A stretch of 64,000 nucleotides of DNA from Phoronis australis (Eukaryota; Phoronida; Phoronidae): NCBI GenBank assembly GCA_002633005.1, contig NMRA01000044.1:273469-337468 (forward strand), in the 5' to 3' direction. The notes below the pieces were generated by a model, which worked only from the letters and a program-made list of their open reading frames with translations, ran no database searches and was not told the origin of the DNA. Made by a program: the position numbers and the translations under genes. Below, one piece after another: positions 1 through 13,956 of this stretch. Position 1 is the first letter of the stretch. Each line of letters begins with the position of its first letter.

Positions 1-1578
1 GTTTTCACAGTAAATTGAAACCACTTTCAAGTAGGAATTTTTTTTCAACTCTTACTTTCCCCATGATCACAATTCCACACATACTGGAGAAAATTGTTCA
101 CAACTGAAAATTACTACAAAACAGGACACAAGCAGTTTTTGCACTCACTTCAAAGTAATTACCGGCTGTTATTTCAGCCTTTTAGTGTAGCATTTGCAAA
201 ATTTCAGCCACTACCATTCACAAAACTCAAGGCCTATTCATGTTATTCTGCTGATGGAGTACCAACTCTGAAGGATGGGACCCACGCTGAATTTCATTGC
301 TTTAATTCACAGCAGGAAAATGTTTTCTTATTGGCAACATAAGCTACTGTCCCATTAGAGATGGACCAGACTAGTTTGTGGCAGGAATAATTTTGATTAG
401 CAAAATAACCAATGGTGGTAACTTACTACCTGTTCCACAGGACTGGATTAAAATTTTTGTAGTCATAAATATGAACATGAGAGGCTGGGCATTTAAGGCG
501 TTTTCTTGTCCAAGCAACACAATAGTCAAGATGCTAGTCAAGATTTATTTCTGAGAACGATTTTAAATGGCCTCAAGTATGGGACATTCATGTCTACCAC
601 AAACTCGCAGTTGGACTGAACACGTTACGCTACCGTTTGTCATATCAAGCAAAGACGACTACAAAATTTCTATGAACTTTGTGGAAGCATGTGTATTTTC
701 GGTCGGAGTCTTCATATGGCAAACATGTTCTCATTGTCTGTATTGAGGCGGCTTTCGAGTACTAAAAAACTTACATACCCAACTACCTAGTATGTAAGGC
801 AAGCAAACACAAATGGGGAATGGGGTAAAAATTAAAATAATCTTTAATTTGAAAACAGGTCAAAGTTTTTGGAAACCTTTTAAGGTACACTTTTAAGTAA
901 TCAATTTCGGTTTTGATAACAACTGTATTGTCGATAAACACAACAAAACCAAGATGAAAACCACAGGTGATAGGATCAAGCAATGTTGGACGGTCGAGAT
1001 AAAAATCCTGTCTAAACCGTTCGCTCTGCGCTTACGTAATCGGAATAACTTTAATCCATTCGCCAATCCGATACTTTTCAACTGCTTTAACTTTGGTGCG
1101 GTCCAAAATTTAGACCAGTCTAAATCACCTTTCGCACTGGGGCTTCAATTCTTAAGGTCGCGATGTAATGTTACAGAAGTAATCCTCAGTTCTAACCCCT
1201 CAGTGGGAAAGGATAAATAAATATCCCAATGACATGAATATTAATGATCCCAAATACACATAGGGGAAAAGGTAATTTGATATTGAATTAGAACAATAGA
1301 AAGGATGATGTATGTACCATGCTATTAATGCCGACATGCTACTGTACTAGGAATGATTTTAACCCAACTCGGTTCATTATAACCCAGATCTTCATTTCAA
1401 GATCTACTTAAAATAACATATATTTTTATTCAAGAGGAAACTTAGCACATAACTGCAAATTCCTTTACTAAATAACACAATTCTTACAAAATGGATAACA
1501 AACGTTCACTTTATTGAAATGATTAGTTGCTAAGAATTTTGTAACATAAGCACTGTTTAAAACAACTGCACTTTGATA

Positions 1579-1671
1579 CCGTAAACTCACGGGTTAAAGC
1601 CCTGGGCGCTTAAATTGGGAAAACCTAAGACAGGGCGTGGGCGGTTACCCCAGCAGTGGGCTTTTAAATTG
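1579..1671 (-). repeat. Truncated copy of the TA-flanked CCGTAAAC element
   Basis: It begins after a TA with CCGTAAACTCACGGGTTAA. It then continues as a degenerate reverse complement of the right end of the element at 21989-23803 (GGGCGCTTAAATTGG, then GGGCGGTTACCCC). No opposite end is visible, so this is a fragment. Confidence 0.6.
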
Positions 1672-2996
1672 AAAGCAGAAAATTTCCACAGAACAGCCAA
1701 ATAACCAAGAAATATTGTTCCTGGAAGTCTGCGTGTGAATTTCGTCTTGATATCAAAATATTCTCAAATATAAATCGATGAAGTACCCAACGAATCGCTG
1801 AACAGATATATCCAAACCAGTAGGTTGCCCAACGGGATGGTCATCCCTCAGAACACCTGCTGAGTATCACACACTTGAGTACATTGAGACCTCATGAAGG
1901 AGAGAAGGCAACCATTTCAATTAGCTTAAGAAAGTAACCCCAGGCCACCTCCCAGCATGGGGATAATGAAGAAAGTTGCACGTCATGGCATGTAGACTGG
2001 TGAGATGACATTAAGTACACTGTGACAAAAACATTACTTGCAAAACTGAAATTACAGTTCCAACTATTTAGTTACAGCATTGAGTTTTATTTTCTGGTCA
2101 CAGCAAATATCAAGGATATTCCTGACCAGGTTTGAACCTGTGCCCTTTGTGTGCACCTGATGATAAAATGCGTGCCTTTTTTCAAAAAGCTGTGCCCAGC
2201 AGACTTAGTGTAATTAAAGTGGTAAGATATGAAACAGAAACCCCAAGGGCAATCGAAATAAGAACTAAGTCATGTTTTACCTAACTGGCTGTAAGTTGAC
2301 TAAAATCTTGTATTTTTGGAAGAATGTTGCGTTTTAAAAGATGTGTCCTCGGGGATGCCCATTTTTAATTGTTTATGTGCTAATGGTGCAAAGGTGCACT
2401 CCAGGACTATCCCTGTAACAGTGTAACTTGAAAGAAAAGAAACACAGTCAGACAACATGTATTGGAAAGTTTATAGACTTACCAAGTGCTTTTAAAACAA
2501 TATAGGCCATTTAAGCCAGAAAATGCCAACAAATACCACTACAACATATTCAGTATCTATTAAATTATTCTATGCCTTCTCCTTGTCAACTGAAATAGTC
2601 AATTTTTAGCTCCAAAGGGCTACAATTCCAAGGTTCAAGTTTCAGCAAAGATGTCTAACTGCACATCAAAACAAGTCATTAATCACTGCAAAGGTATGGG
2701 TGAAAACATCGCAAAAAGTGTCACATTCTTGTCTACTCCAATGATAACAACCAATGGCTGTTAGATACGCCCCTTCTCAGTAAAAAATCAATAACGCAAA
2801 CAATTGTACCGAAACCTCTGCCAAGAACTTTAAGACAAGTTTTCTGTGCAGGTTTCTGTTTCAAGAAAAAAATAGTTGATAATGAATATGGAGAAGGATA
2901 TTCCCATTGGACTTAAAGCAAAGGCCACTTCATTAGAATACTAAGTCACATCAAAGAAACAGGTATCAGTTTTTTTCACATGTAATCAATACAAAA

Positions 2997-3186
2997 TCAA
3001 TTCCAATTATACACCTTCACTGGCAATTGGAGGGTAGATGGGCGAGGATCTGCTATGAAAGAAGTTATGAAACCAAATTCTGATAGCTTTAAGAAAAATT
3101 TCCTGTCAGGAGTATTGACTTCAAGTGAAGTGAAATGGATGCCGTTTTCAACAATTCTGTTTTCAACAATACTCATGGGTAGGACA
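2997..3186 (-). CDS. Possible terminal exon of an unknown gene
   Basis: On the minus strand a pyrimidine-rich tract ends in CATGACAG, followed by an open frame of 62 codons closed by TGA. The peptide starts VLPMSIVENRI and ends LQLPVKVYNWN. I do not recognise the family. Composition is protein-like, but a frame of this length can occur by chance and no partner exon was found. It is probably spurious or an orphan 3' exon. Confidence 0.25.
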
Positions 3187-3506
3187 CTGTCATGAAACAA
3201 AACAAAAATATGATAAATGAAAAGTTAGTTAGAACTTTAGTGGACAATTTAAGAAACCAACGATTTAGTGGGTAAAAGTGGTTACTATCGGGGGCCCCGA
3301 TTCACCAACAACCGCAAAAACCCACAGGCAATGGAGGTTGAAAAGAGAGTACCCCTTCTCACTAGTGACTGCACTTTCATCTCTTCAGACCAGACATAAT
3401 TTTTAAAATATTTCACTGATGACAAAAGTTCCATTCAATTAACACATTGCAAGCCAATATCATGGTGTAGCACAATGACCTTAAAGTTGATTAACTACTA
3501 GAAAAC

Positions 3507-3943
3507 TTTAGCTGAATTTACACAAGAGACAGCTGACACGATCCAGCTAACTCGGAACAGCTGATCAGGTGCTTTAGTGTTACGACTGATACGGAGCAAG
3601 TGACACTGCGACGGCCAGTTTTTCACAAAGGTTTGATAGGTAGAGGAGTAGCACTCGATCAGTTGCACAAGTTTCAACTCTACGTCAACTAAACACAACT
3701 GGGGCACCACGGTTAGGGATGATCTTCACTGGGCTTGTGCAATGGCCTATATTCAGTGATCAGCTGGCATTCCACAAGGTTTGGACATTTGCTATTTATA
3801 ATTGTTTATGTGAGCATGCCAGACAGTTTTCATGTAAGTGACCGATTCTGATCCAGTTTGTGATCTAATGTCAGGTAAATGAGACTTAAGTGGAGCAAGT
3901 CACACCTGACAACTGACACAGTAGCAACTGTCTCTCGTTTAAA
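3507..3943. repeat. MITE-like dispersed repeat, copy 1
   Basis: This is about 430 bp and clearly homologous to 8458-8846. Shared blocks include GATACGGAGCAAGT, AACACAACTGGGGCA and GATCCAGTTTGTGAT. The ends form an imperfect inverted repeat around AGAGACAG and CTGTCTCT. Short open frames inside it are incidental. The superfamily is unknown. Confidence 0.65.
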
Positions 3944-6180
3944 GTGATTTTTGTAAAACAATGAGTGTAGAGCCACAACTGTTTTAACAATACAAGAACA
4001 CTTGAAAGAGCCAGAATGCATCAAGTGAACTTAGCTGTAAACAGAAGACTGGTACATTGTTTAATTAACACAATGAACCAACAATCTATAAGAACAACAA
4101 AGAGGGTTAATTAATACATGTTAAACACATCATTAATTCCATTGAGCCAGAACAATAGCTCAGTAGGAGAACCTTGGTTAGACAGTGAACAACAGAGGAT
4201 TTGTTGATCACATGATGCCCACTGGGAAGACTGATGATGTGTAACTGTTCAGTAAGTCATGAAACAATTCAATGTCCCCAAAGACACATCATACTTAAGT
4301 GACCCTCGCATAGAATCGCTGAGCATAAATTTTAGCTACCACACAAGAATGTTACTTTGCGTTAGGTAGTTCTGAGAATTCAATTTCTGTTTTAAATGGT
4401 AAGCTTCGATACTTTGAAATAAGGAATTAGAATTGGAGGATAAATCAACGTTCAAATAGATTTATGAGAACAACTAGAAATGTTGTCTTTAAGATTATGT
4501 CAAATGTTTTATCAGTCGTCATATGAATTCAGTAAAATGGCAAAGCGTGGGAAGGCTGCTTTGATGGGATGCAGGCTTCAAAGTTACCTAAGGCATGGAT
4601 CCAGCGGCCAGTCCAGCCTTATGTCACCTTGAAATTGCCAGAAATCATAGAATCTCAAGCACCTACAACATTTGTCCCTTATTGGCCTTCCCACAGGAAA
4701 AATCATCAATCCATAGCTGGTGACCATAGCTTGATTTCATTAATTTTCACACTTTGACTTTTAAATAAATGTTTAAGTCCTGGTATTGTTGTTATCAAAA
4801 TGATGATTATTAAAAAAAAATGGGAAAATATTTTATCCAACTTATATAAAACAGACCAATTCACATAACGTATGGACTTTCTGTTGTGGAGATCTCTTAC
4901 AGAGTAACATATGCTCCTGACATTATAATTGGCAATAAAAATGTGCGCAAGGTTTATCATAGGTTCAGTTGATAACACAGAAACAGTATTTTCATCAAAG
5001 TGGGCTAATCCCCACCGATTACACCACTAAGACCTAATTTGTCATGTCCACAAACTGAACCCCTGAGATCCCCAAGTAAACAAACCCAGGTAAGGCAATA
5101 GCCAATTTCACATAACGACAGTTACGAGAAATACACCTCTGGTGATAGCATAGAACTGTTGGCGGATAGTGCCCCTCATTCTTATTTGGAGGTTTAATTA
5201 ATGCAGTAGGATACTTCACAGGATTTTTGATAAATCCCTTGAAATGATGAAGCCATCAAAAATTGCCCATTGTGTGGTACAACGGATAATCAAGTGATTC
5301 ACATGAAAGTGTTCATCTAAAAGATCTATCGATGAAAGTAACTGTATTTTGTCTCTGTCCACTCGTTGCCCGTCATACCAAAACAAGAAATTGGATAAGT
5401 GCAAGACACTTGTATGTAATGTAGAAATATACATTAAGTGTACAGGCAACATTTGAAAATTGAATGGGAATGTAGCATCAGTGATAGTCAGTCTACATAG
5501 CAACTTTCGTGTGATCACTTATGTTTGTGGGGGCAGCTTATGAAATTGCCAACTCCTTGATAAATGGAGCTATTGGACAATAAGCTCATCTGCTCAGGCA
5601 ATTACTTAAGTATGACAAACATTCTTGGAATTCTCATCTTTATTGAGTACCTTGTTATATCATTAAAGCCAAGATTGGGTTATGATGCAAGTAACAAGAC
5701 TTGAATACTGAGTCAGTCCTGTCAGGACTACTTGAGTATGTAATATCCCTTAATTCTAAATGGTTACCAGTGAATCCTTCATCGATTAAACCCTATTTTT
5801 GTTGTGTTGACACATGTAACAGGATTTACGAAAGAGCCCTCACCCAAACATGAAGGCCCACGAGGAGTATTTCAGAAATCCCAGGTAGATATTTCAAAGG
5901 AAATTTTCTCTGATGGTTTTTGACTTCATGGAAGGCAGTAATTCAAATTCTTCCCGATTGACACTTCCACTTCACACAATATAACGATGTCAAGGTGGAC
6001 TCTTGCTTTGTGACCTCAAACTTTTTTAACTAAGCTTGAGGTCGAAGATTTTTGGGGGTCCTAGAACACCCACAATCTCACCTACAAAGGATGCAGATCA
6101 AAAAAGAGAATCGTGAGGTCAGTTTTTGCACACTGAATAATGCAGCAAAACTTTTATGCAAGTTTCGATCTGATACAACA

Positions 6181-6249
6181 TTCACATGCCATCAAATCTG
6201 GCGTTCACATGCCATCAAATCTGATGTTCACATGCCATCAGATCTGAAG
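6181..6249. repeat. 23-bp tandem repeat, three copies
   Basis: Three consecutive copies of a 23-bp unit beginning TTCACATGCCATCAAATCTG, with one or two substitutions. A related motif recurs near 9035 and, inverted, near 9140. Confidence 0.85.
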
Positions 6250-6523
6250 GCTCATTAAAAAAATTGATCTGGTTTCTTATACTCCACTAAAAACCAGAGG
6301 CAGATTTTTCTTCTTACAGTGAGATGCCCAACATGTCAAACACGCAATTTGTTGCTAGGCTCTGTTTGTCCATGGTCATCACGTGCAATTGGTCAAGATA
6401 CAGTTAAATCTCATCAATTTCGGCAAAAATAAATTCCAAAGTAGCGCTTTTTTATTTTTCAGACTTCTAGCATTGGTGTGTCAATGTGTTTGCAAAATAT
6501 TGTTTGTTGATAGCAATATGGTA

Positions 6524-7304
6524 CAGAAATTGGACTATCACTTTAGTAGACCACTAAGTATAATTATTGGATATGGTAAACTATCACTTTAGTAGACCAC
6601 TAAGTATAATTATTGGATATGGTAAACTATCACTTTAGTGGACCACTAAGTTTAATTATTGGATATGGTAAACTATCACTTTAGTAGACCACTAAGTATA
6701 ATTATTGGATATGGTAAACTATCACTTAAGTAGACCACTAAGTATAATTATTGGATATGGTAAACTATCACTTTAGTAGACCACTAAGTATAATTATTGG
6801 ATATGGTAAACTATCACTTAAGTAGACCACTAAGTATAATTATTGGATATGGTAAACTATCACTTTAGTAGACCAATAAGTATAATTATTGGATATGGTA
6901 AACTATTACTTAAGTAGACCACTAAGTATAATTATTGGATATGGTAAACTATCACTTTAGTGGACCACTAAGTTTAATTATTGGATATGGTAAACTATCA
7001 CTTTAGTAGACCACTAAGTTTAATTATTGGATATGGTAAACTATCACTTTAGTAGACCACTAAGTATAATTATTGGATATGGTAAACTATCACTTTAGTG
7101 GACCACTAAGTATAATTATTGGATATGGTAAACTATCACTTTAGTAGACCACTAAGTATAATTATTGGATATGGTAAACTATCACTTTAGTAGACCACTA
7201 AGTATTATTATTGGATATGGTAAACTATCACTTTAGTAGACCACTAAGTATAGTTATTGGATATGGTAAACTATCACTTTAGTAGACCACTAAGTATTAT
7301 TATT
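6524..7304. repeat. 46-bp minisatellite, about 17 copies
   Basis: The period is exactly 46 bp: the GGATATGGT motif recurs at 6569, 6615, 6661 and so on to 7259. Each unit contains a dyad, ACTTTAGTGG next to ACCACTAAGT, with TAG/TGG and TTT/TTA variants scattered among units. There is no unique sequence between units, so it is a tandem satellite and not a CRISPR array. Confidence 0.97.
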
Positions 7305-8457
7305 TATAGAAGCATGAGAAAAAAATTCACTTATCCACCACGTGTCCTAAATGAGTAAGATTTTGAAATGTTGAGGTTTTGCACAATGGTATACGAATTA
7401 TTGAGGAGACAGATTAGGTCACCAGAGTTAAAATGGCCATTCCAAGTGAATTTAAACCTGCCCTCTAATCAGCTCTAATCTACCTTTTGGAAAAATACGA
7501 CATGTGAACACAGTGTAATAATGGATGTAGTAAATCACATGAAAAGTGGTCGCTTCGATTCTTGGGCCTTCCAACGATTTAAAAAGTTTGAGAAAATCTT
7601 GGTGCTAAGTCAACTTGACATTTAATGAACAGAGACTGTACATATGTATATCAATATCTACATCACACATCAGACCTTAGGTAAATGTTAAGGATCTGAG
7701 TTCTGAAGAGAACACTCCACTGGACTGACAACTCACATTTGATGTATAAAACAGTGATAAGGCAAAATCTGGTAAGTATTCTGTCGCAATCGAAAAAACA
7801 CATAGCGCGGTTAATTCCGAAACCCAAGTTTCTTTCTTAATACAACTGTTATGAATTAATGGTAATTTTCAGAAAAATCTTTTTCACTGAACTTTGAAAG
7901 GTAAGAGAAATGGTTGACGTGTCTACCTGTCCCACACATTCAATCACAGTGATGACCTGATCCAACACCAGGTGTCTCTCCCTGCAATGACCAAACTGAG
8001 GCAAGAGAATTGTTTTACCCACAGGAATTAGTGCTTGATATCAGTGATATAATGCATTCCAGTGTTGACTTTTGACGAACATAAAACATTAAGTGACTGC
8101 TAGATGAAGAAGAAGGAGGATTAATAATAACACAGACGTGCCTTAGAATAAAGCCGCGCTAAGCAGCAAAAAATGTAATGGGCAGTTATATGTTGATAAA
8201 TGTGCATTCAAGGGAGAGTTATTGAGTAAAATGTCTTCTCTTCTGGAAAGTTATAAATTTGTTTTTACACATAGTCGATGTGTTTTATAGATAATTTCCA
8301 TGTTAAACAGACAAGTTACAAATACTGCCAAATGAATCAAAATTATCCTCATTGACTTTAAGATATATTGTATGCAGTCAGCACTAATTGACTTTGAAAT
8401 GGTTTAGAATCATTTCTTGCAAGGTATCTGAGAAATCACCACTAATTACTGGCTCAT

Positions 8458-8846
8458 TTAAGCCACATTTACATGGGAGACAACTGTCACAGAGCAACTA
8501 ATGCAGAACAGCTGATCGGGCCCAAGTGTGTGCGTAAACACGTCCGATACGGAGCAAGTTGACACTGCGGCGGCCATTTTTGACACGAATTTGAGAGATA
8601 GAGTGAGTGGCACTCAATCAGTTGCTCCAGTTTTAGCTACACGTTTAAACACAACTGGGGCAGGATGGAAAGGGATCATCTTTCAATGCGTTTGCGCAAT
8701 AGCATTCACTATTATTTATGAGAGCATGTGCAGTCTTTGTGTAAATGACTCGGGCTGATCCAGTTTGTGATTTAACGTTGTGTAAATGCGACTTAAGTAC
8801 AGCAAGTCACACCGTGACAACTCGTGCCGTGTAAAAACAGCTTTAG
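8458..8846. repeat. MITE-like dispersed repeat, copy 2
   Basis: Homologous over its length to 3507-3943. The termini are imperfect inverted repeats: left TTTACATGGGAGACAACTGT, right (reverse complement) TTTTACACGGCACGAGTTGT. No coding capacity is evident. Confidence 0.65.
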
Positions 8847-11800
8847 AAGCCCACAAATCGCACTCTTTTTGGCAGCCCCCCATACACAATTTTCATTGAA
8901 ATTCAAAAAGAAATAGAAAAAGATGATGTGCGAATACCCCGGTATAAATATCCTCCTTTCTACCCACTGGCACAAAATATGACAGACGAATAACTTATTT
9001 GTTCAAAAAATCTCAACAAAGACAAAGATTGATACCGCGTTCACATGCTGTACATCATCCAGAATCTGAAAAATTTTCACATTCGAACATATCTGATCTA
9101 CATTCTTATGATATAGCACAACCCAAAATCAGACTGGCATGTGAAGGTTAAATTCCGATGGTGCGATTTGAGATTTGACTGAGGCTGTTCACAGTGATTG
9201 AATGTCATTGGCCAGAACATAAAGTGTTTTACATGTCATGCCAATTACAAGTAAGACGGCCAATAGAGTGCCCTTGTGAATGCTCCTACACATGTCCTAT
9301 CAGCCTTCTTCTAAAATTCCACATCATCTGAATGGAGTGGAAAGCAAATTTAATCCTTTATAAGCCTGCCACCTACGGTGTCAGAAATAATTCATTACTT
9401 GTATCGAGATCTGTAATTAGTATTTGACAAACAAAAATGAGTATTTGTGTGCAAAAAGTGAAGAATTACCGCGATTGAGTTATACAATATTATCGTTAAT
9501 CATTATTAATTTAACATGGGATTTGATCATATTTTTGATGTGGTTAAAGCAATTGTACTTAAAGTAGTACCATAGCAATTTCCCTTCAATGTTCACATCA
9601 CTGTCACTCACACTATTGCAACAGTAACAAACACAAACGAAAAATAAATACAATAGATGGTCTTGTCTTCATGCATGGTCCTTGCGGCTGTGTGCATAGC
9701 TGAAGGGAAAACGGACACTTCGAGGCTGAAAACTGATCCTAAAAGCCTCCCTAGCAAAAAGAGTATTTAAGCAAAATTATAAGCCCCAGGCGACACATTG
9801 TAAGCATTGAATAGGGCTGGATAACAGCATTTAACAGGTTGATTTTGATAAACAGAGGTTGAAGAGAGAATCCCTTTTGTATTTGTCAGTGGAAATACAA
9901 GTGAGGCGTTGTACAAGTCCACCCTGTCAAAATATGGCGGCTTTGCCACTTTATGAGTCAGAATAAGAAAACCAAAAGAAAACCATAGGCAGAGTAGTTC
10001 TCAAACAACAGGTTAATACCACATTCCAAACTTGATGGGAAAAGACAGGCATGTAAAAAGAAAGCAAGGAATGTGATGACAACATAAAGATGGAAATGTG
10101 TAATAAAGAATTAAGCAAGCTGACGGCCATTTCAGGTTGAGACAGGGACTACTTTATAATTTAGAAAAGGTCTGCCTCAACATAGCCACTTGGAGTGGTG
10201 ACAAATTGTTTTACTTAACAGATGTTCCATAAAATTCTCCACCATGTATACTGGAATGCATGAAAAAATATCATCTCAAATGACTGGTAGAGACATAACA
10301 AGGCAATGGGGCAAGTGGGCTTTTCAAAAGGATTGTGTAATTGATTTTAAGTGTTATTTTTGGCAGAACTGCACCATTACCAAACCACTGTGGATAGGAC
10401 CAAGAGAAATTTTTGTTTAGTCTGGGGAAACGTGAAGATTGATATCAACAACAGCCCACTTTACACCAACCAAGGATTTATTCAACATTCCAATAATGCA
10501 CAGAGAAATATCCTGACAAGAGATAAACAAGTTCAAAAAGTAGACTTTAAAAATTGGTGTGTGCAAGTTTAATGTAATTATATGACTAGCAAATTATAAT
10601 TAAGTATGAATAAAACAAAACACTACTGCTTCTCTCTGAGAATAGAAATGAGGAACAGGTGCAAAGTAGAAAATGGAAAGTTTTCTATTCCATAACAGCC
10701 AACGGAATATTGAGAGCTGTCAAAAATCCAGGATGGGAGTTTAGCCAGTTTACAACCCTATGAAATTTGTCACCCACACAAACCATTCACACAAATTGGT
10801 CACTTTCAAATTAGGCTGTCACACAAATCAATATTGTTTAAACATAAATACAAGCCAGCTGTGAGACACCAGCAGTAGCACTGGACCATTCACCCCCAAA
10901 ATTGATTCAAGAAAAGGAGAATGGAAATTAAAATAAAATTGACAAACAATTATAACAAAGATGGGTCCTTATTCACAGCGGTCAGAAATTGGTCATCTTT
11001 TAACTTCCTTGGGGTCAACCCAGATCGGACAGCCCAAGCTTGTGTGTACAGGGGTCTGCTGCTGACAAGATATTTCTGGTACAAGCTACAAGCACAATAC
11101 TTGATATCAATTTCAGAAGTATTTAAAAAAATACTGAAATTGACTTGATAATCAATAGATTTCTCATACTTTCATCTTTCAAACTTACACACCACAATAG
11201 TAGATTGTATTTTGGAAAGACACCAAAAGTGAATAAGGTTTTAAAATAGATTTCAATGGTTAACAGTTTTCACTTTGTATCACTGCCACTGGTTAGTCAT
11301 ATCTGCAAGAGGTGGTCTATATGGTTCACTGAACATACCTGTCTGCCAGGTAAAGGCAACAATTACATAACTGCGGTAAACGCTGTAAAATATGGAACAA
11401 AGCCCGCCATGAAACGAGACTCCTAATGACAAGCCAACAGGACGCCTGGGGCACCCCTAGGGGACCACACGTAACCGGAACCGTTGAAAGAATAAATCGA
11501 ATGTGAGCAGGACTTAAGTGAAATATTAATGATGGGTTGAAAAACACCTGGGGGACAGGTTAGGGACCACAGGGATTTAAATTACCAAACGAGGGATATG
11601 TGGAAAACATTGCACCTGTGTTACCCGAACAGGTAAGCTTCAATTACCTGGAAGGGACAATGAAAGGACCAGGGTGATGAGTTACCAGGTAGATAGATAT
11701 GACTAGGTGTGGTGTAATAAAAGGAACTGTCAGGAAGTGAAATATGATCGTTAAAAGCATCGTTAAATGCGTTTCTTGGTAAAATCATCGACCCCCATCA

Positions 11801-13520
11801 AAAGTTTATGAATAAGCTAGTTCAACTGATTCGGCACGTGTTCTAACCATAATGCATGTCTTCAGGTCCTTCCGCCTATATGATAAGCTGTGTCCATTTG
11901 TAATTACACTAAAAATTCTTTAGCTGAGTACACAATATGATGGACAGACGAAATCTCATTTTGTCAAATTCTTCAACAAAAATAACTTTTCAGAAAAATT
12001 AACTTTGCTTTTTGAATGATTTGTATGATGTAGCTATTATCAAACAACATTTCCATAATATGACACGCCTCTGAAAAATATAAATATGGTAATTTTAATC
12101 ATTCTTTTGGCCCATATTGAAGAAATTTTACCGTAGGTACATACAACTCCATGCGAAACAAAAGACTAACACATTTCCAAAATGTTATACAGTAATCACT
12201 GTAAACGAAAGGTGGGGCGGAAGTAATTATCAGCTGCAGTTACATATACAGACGCATTTTCTTTTGTGCCGTACTAGCATTAGGTGTTCGTTGTTCCATA
12301 CAGAGCGACAACTTGACAACTTCCACCTTACCCTAGCAACCACATTACGGTAACTTCAAAGAGCACTTGGCTGATAATGGACATTAACTAGAAACCACGT
12401 GATACACATCACTAGATTATGAGTCTGAAAGATAGTTTTTAACAACGTATTTTGATTTTTTCTCATGAATTATGTCATGGGCACCGTGACTCTACTCTTG
12501 AGGAAGCATAATGGAAAGCTCAAATTAAATTTAACCAAAATTTCAACAAGTAACTTTTCCCCAATAAACAGCAACAATGTTTACGGTAGACACAAACAGA
12601 GCTGTTATATCCGGGGACCCAGCCAAATCGATTCAGAATTGAATAGCAATCTTCTCCATGGAGACGGTCACCTCGTTCAACTAAATACAATTTGCACAAT
12701 ATTTAAGAAGACTAAAATGGACTATTACTAGAATCCAAGACTATACAGTAATCGAGTTAAGTCTATTAAACATGACTAGTAGTCTTAAATGACTATACAG
12801 AAATAATGAGTCGACAAATGTGAAGTTAATCTAGAAGAGATGGTGACTGCAATGAGAAATGAGCCTGATGCCATTATGTGCCACAGGATATCAAAAAGAT
12901 TCAGCAGTATAATTTGTGATTAGTCCTTATCAATCCCTAGGCAAATTTTCGCAATTTAAGGACAAAACATACCCAACTGACTAAGGCTTGTGTTCAGGCC
13001 TAAACGTCAACTAAGACTTTTCAACAACCCCACTTTTTGAAAGCACCCAAGTTTTTGTAATTTGCTATAAAAATTCTGCAGTTTTGGGATATAAGAGAAA
13101 TATGGTGAACCCCAAAAATTGCACATCCCAATCTCTAAAATGAAAAATCAACTTTGACTTGAATTTCAGTGTACCAAATTTTGTAGATTTCATCAACATG
13201 GAGAATTTTTCACAAAGATATATTAGGCATTAGCCTCTGCAACAAAGACAAGTTAAACAGTTATTTTCAAGTTAAGTGATACTAACCGCAACTAGCAATA
13301 GCATGAGAATGCGTAAAAATGCACCAGCTTTGAAAGTACCTTACCTTTATACTGTTTTGTATGGCTGTGAAAGATATTGGTCAGATACGCGTTGGTAGCT
13401 ATCAGGGCATGTCTGAACGTCTTCTTAGCCGAAATCATGTAGCGTTTCTCCATTTGGTGGGTACAACAGCTCGTCTTAGACGGTTGCGTTGCACCGTTGT
13501 AGCAAATCTGCATGTTGGAG

Positions 13521-13623
13521 TCTGCAACCAATCACAACAGGCATTACATTGAGATATTTTGTCGGTACATGTTGGGGATTGCAACCAATCACAACGGGTG
13601 GGGTCTGCAACCAGTCACAACCG
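13521..13623. repeat. Three direct repeats containing CCAAT
   Basis: The motif TGCAACCAATCACAAC recurs three times within about 100 bp; the third copy reads CCAGTCACAAC. Copies one and three share the following GGYATTACRTTGAG. This is a short degenerate tandem duplication. The CCAAT boxes could be chance, as no gene start is visible. Confidence 0.6.
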
Positions 13624-13956
13624 GTATTACGTTGAGTTATTGAGTCAGTGCACTTTGATATTCGCAACCCAAGCACAAGTTACGGAAAACCTTGCAAAAC
13701 GCAAGAACACGCAAGGCTCTAGTGCAGATCCCATGTGTGTCGTGAACAGTCTCTAGTGCCGTTACCATGAGAAAATTGGTGGAAATAATCAGGTGCATTT
13801 TGCACTGGCACTCAAATTTGCTGGGATTCTGAATTTCACCAAATGTGGCTGGATTAATACTGGGTCGTTGTTTGATAAAACAACTGGAAGACTGTGTAGT
13901 GTCGGTGTCTGCCAATAGAAGTGACATAACTTTCTGGTATTGGTGAATCCTTTGGG

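Noticed and set aside
6524-7304. CRISPR-like regularly spaced repeat
   Set aside because: Units are contiguous 46-bp copies with no unique spacers, in an animal genome.
8876-8993. Possible small exon after TTTTTGGCAG (peptide ending LAQNMTDE)
   Set aside because: Only 39 codons, no family match, next to a MITE; length is within chance expectation.
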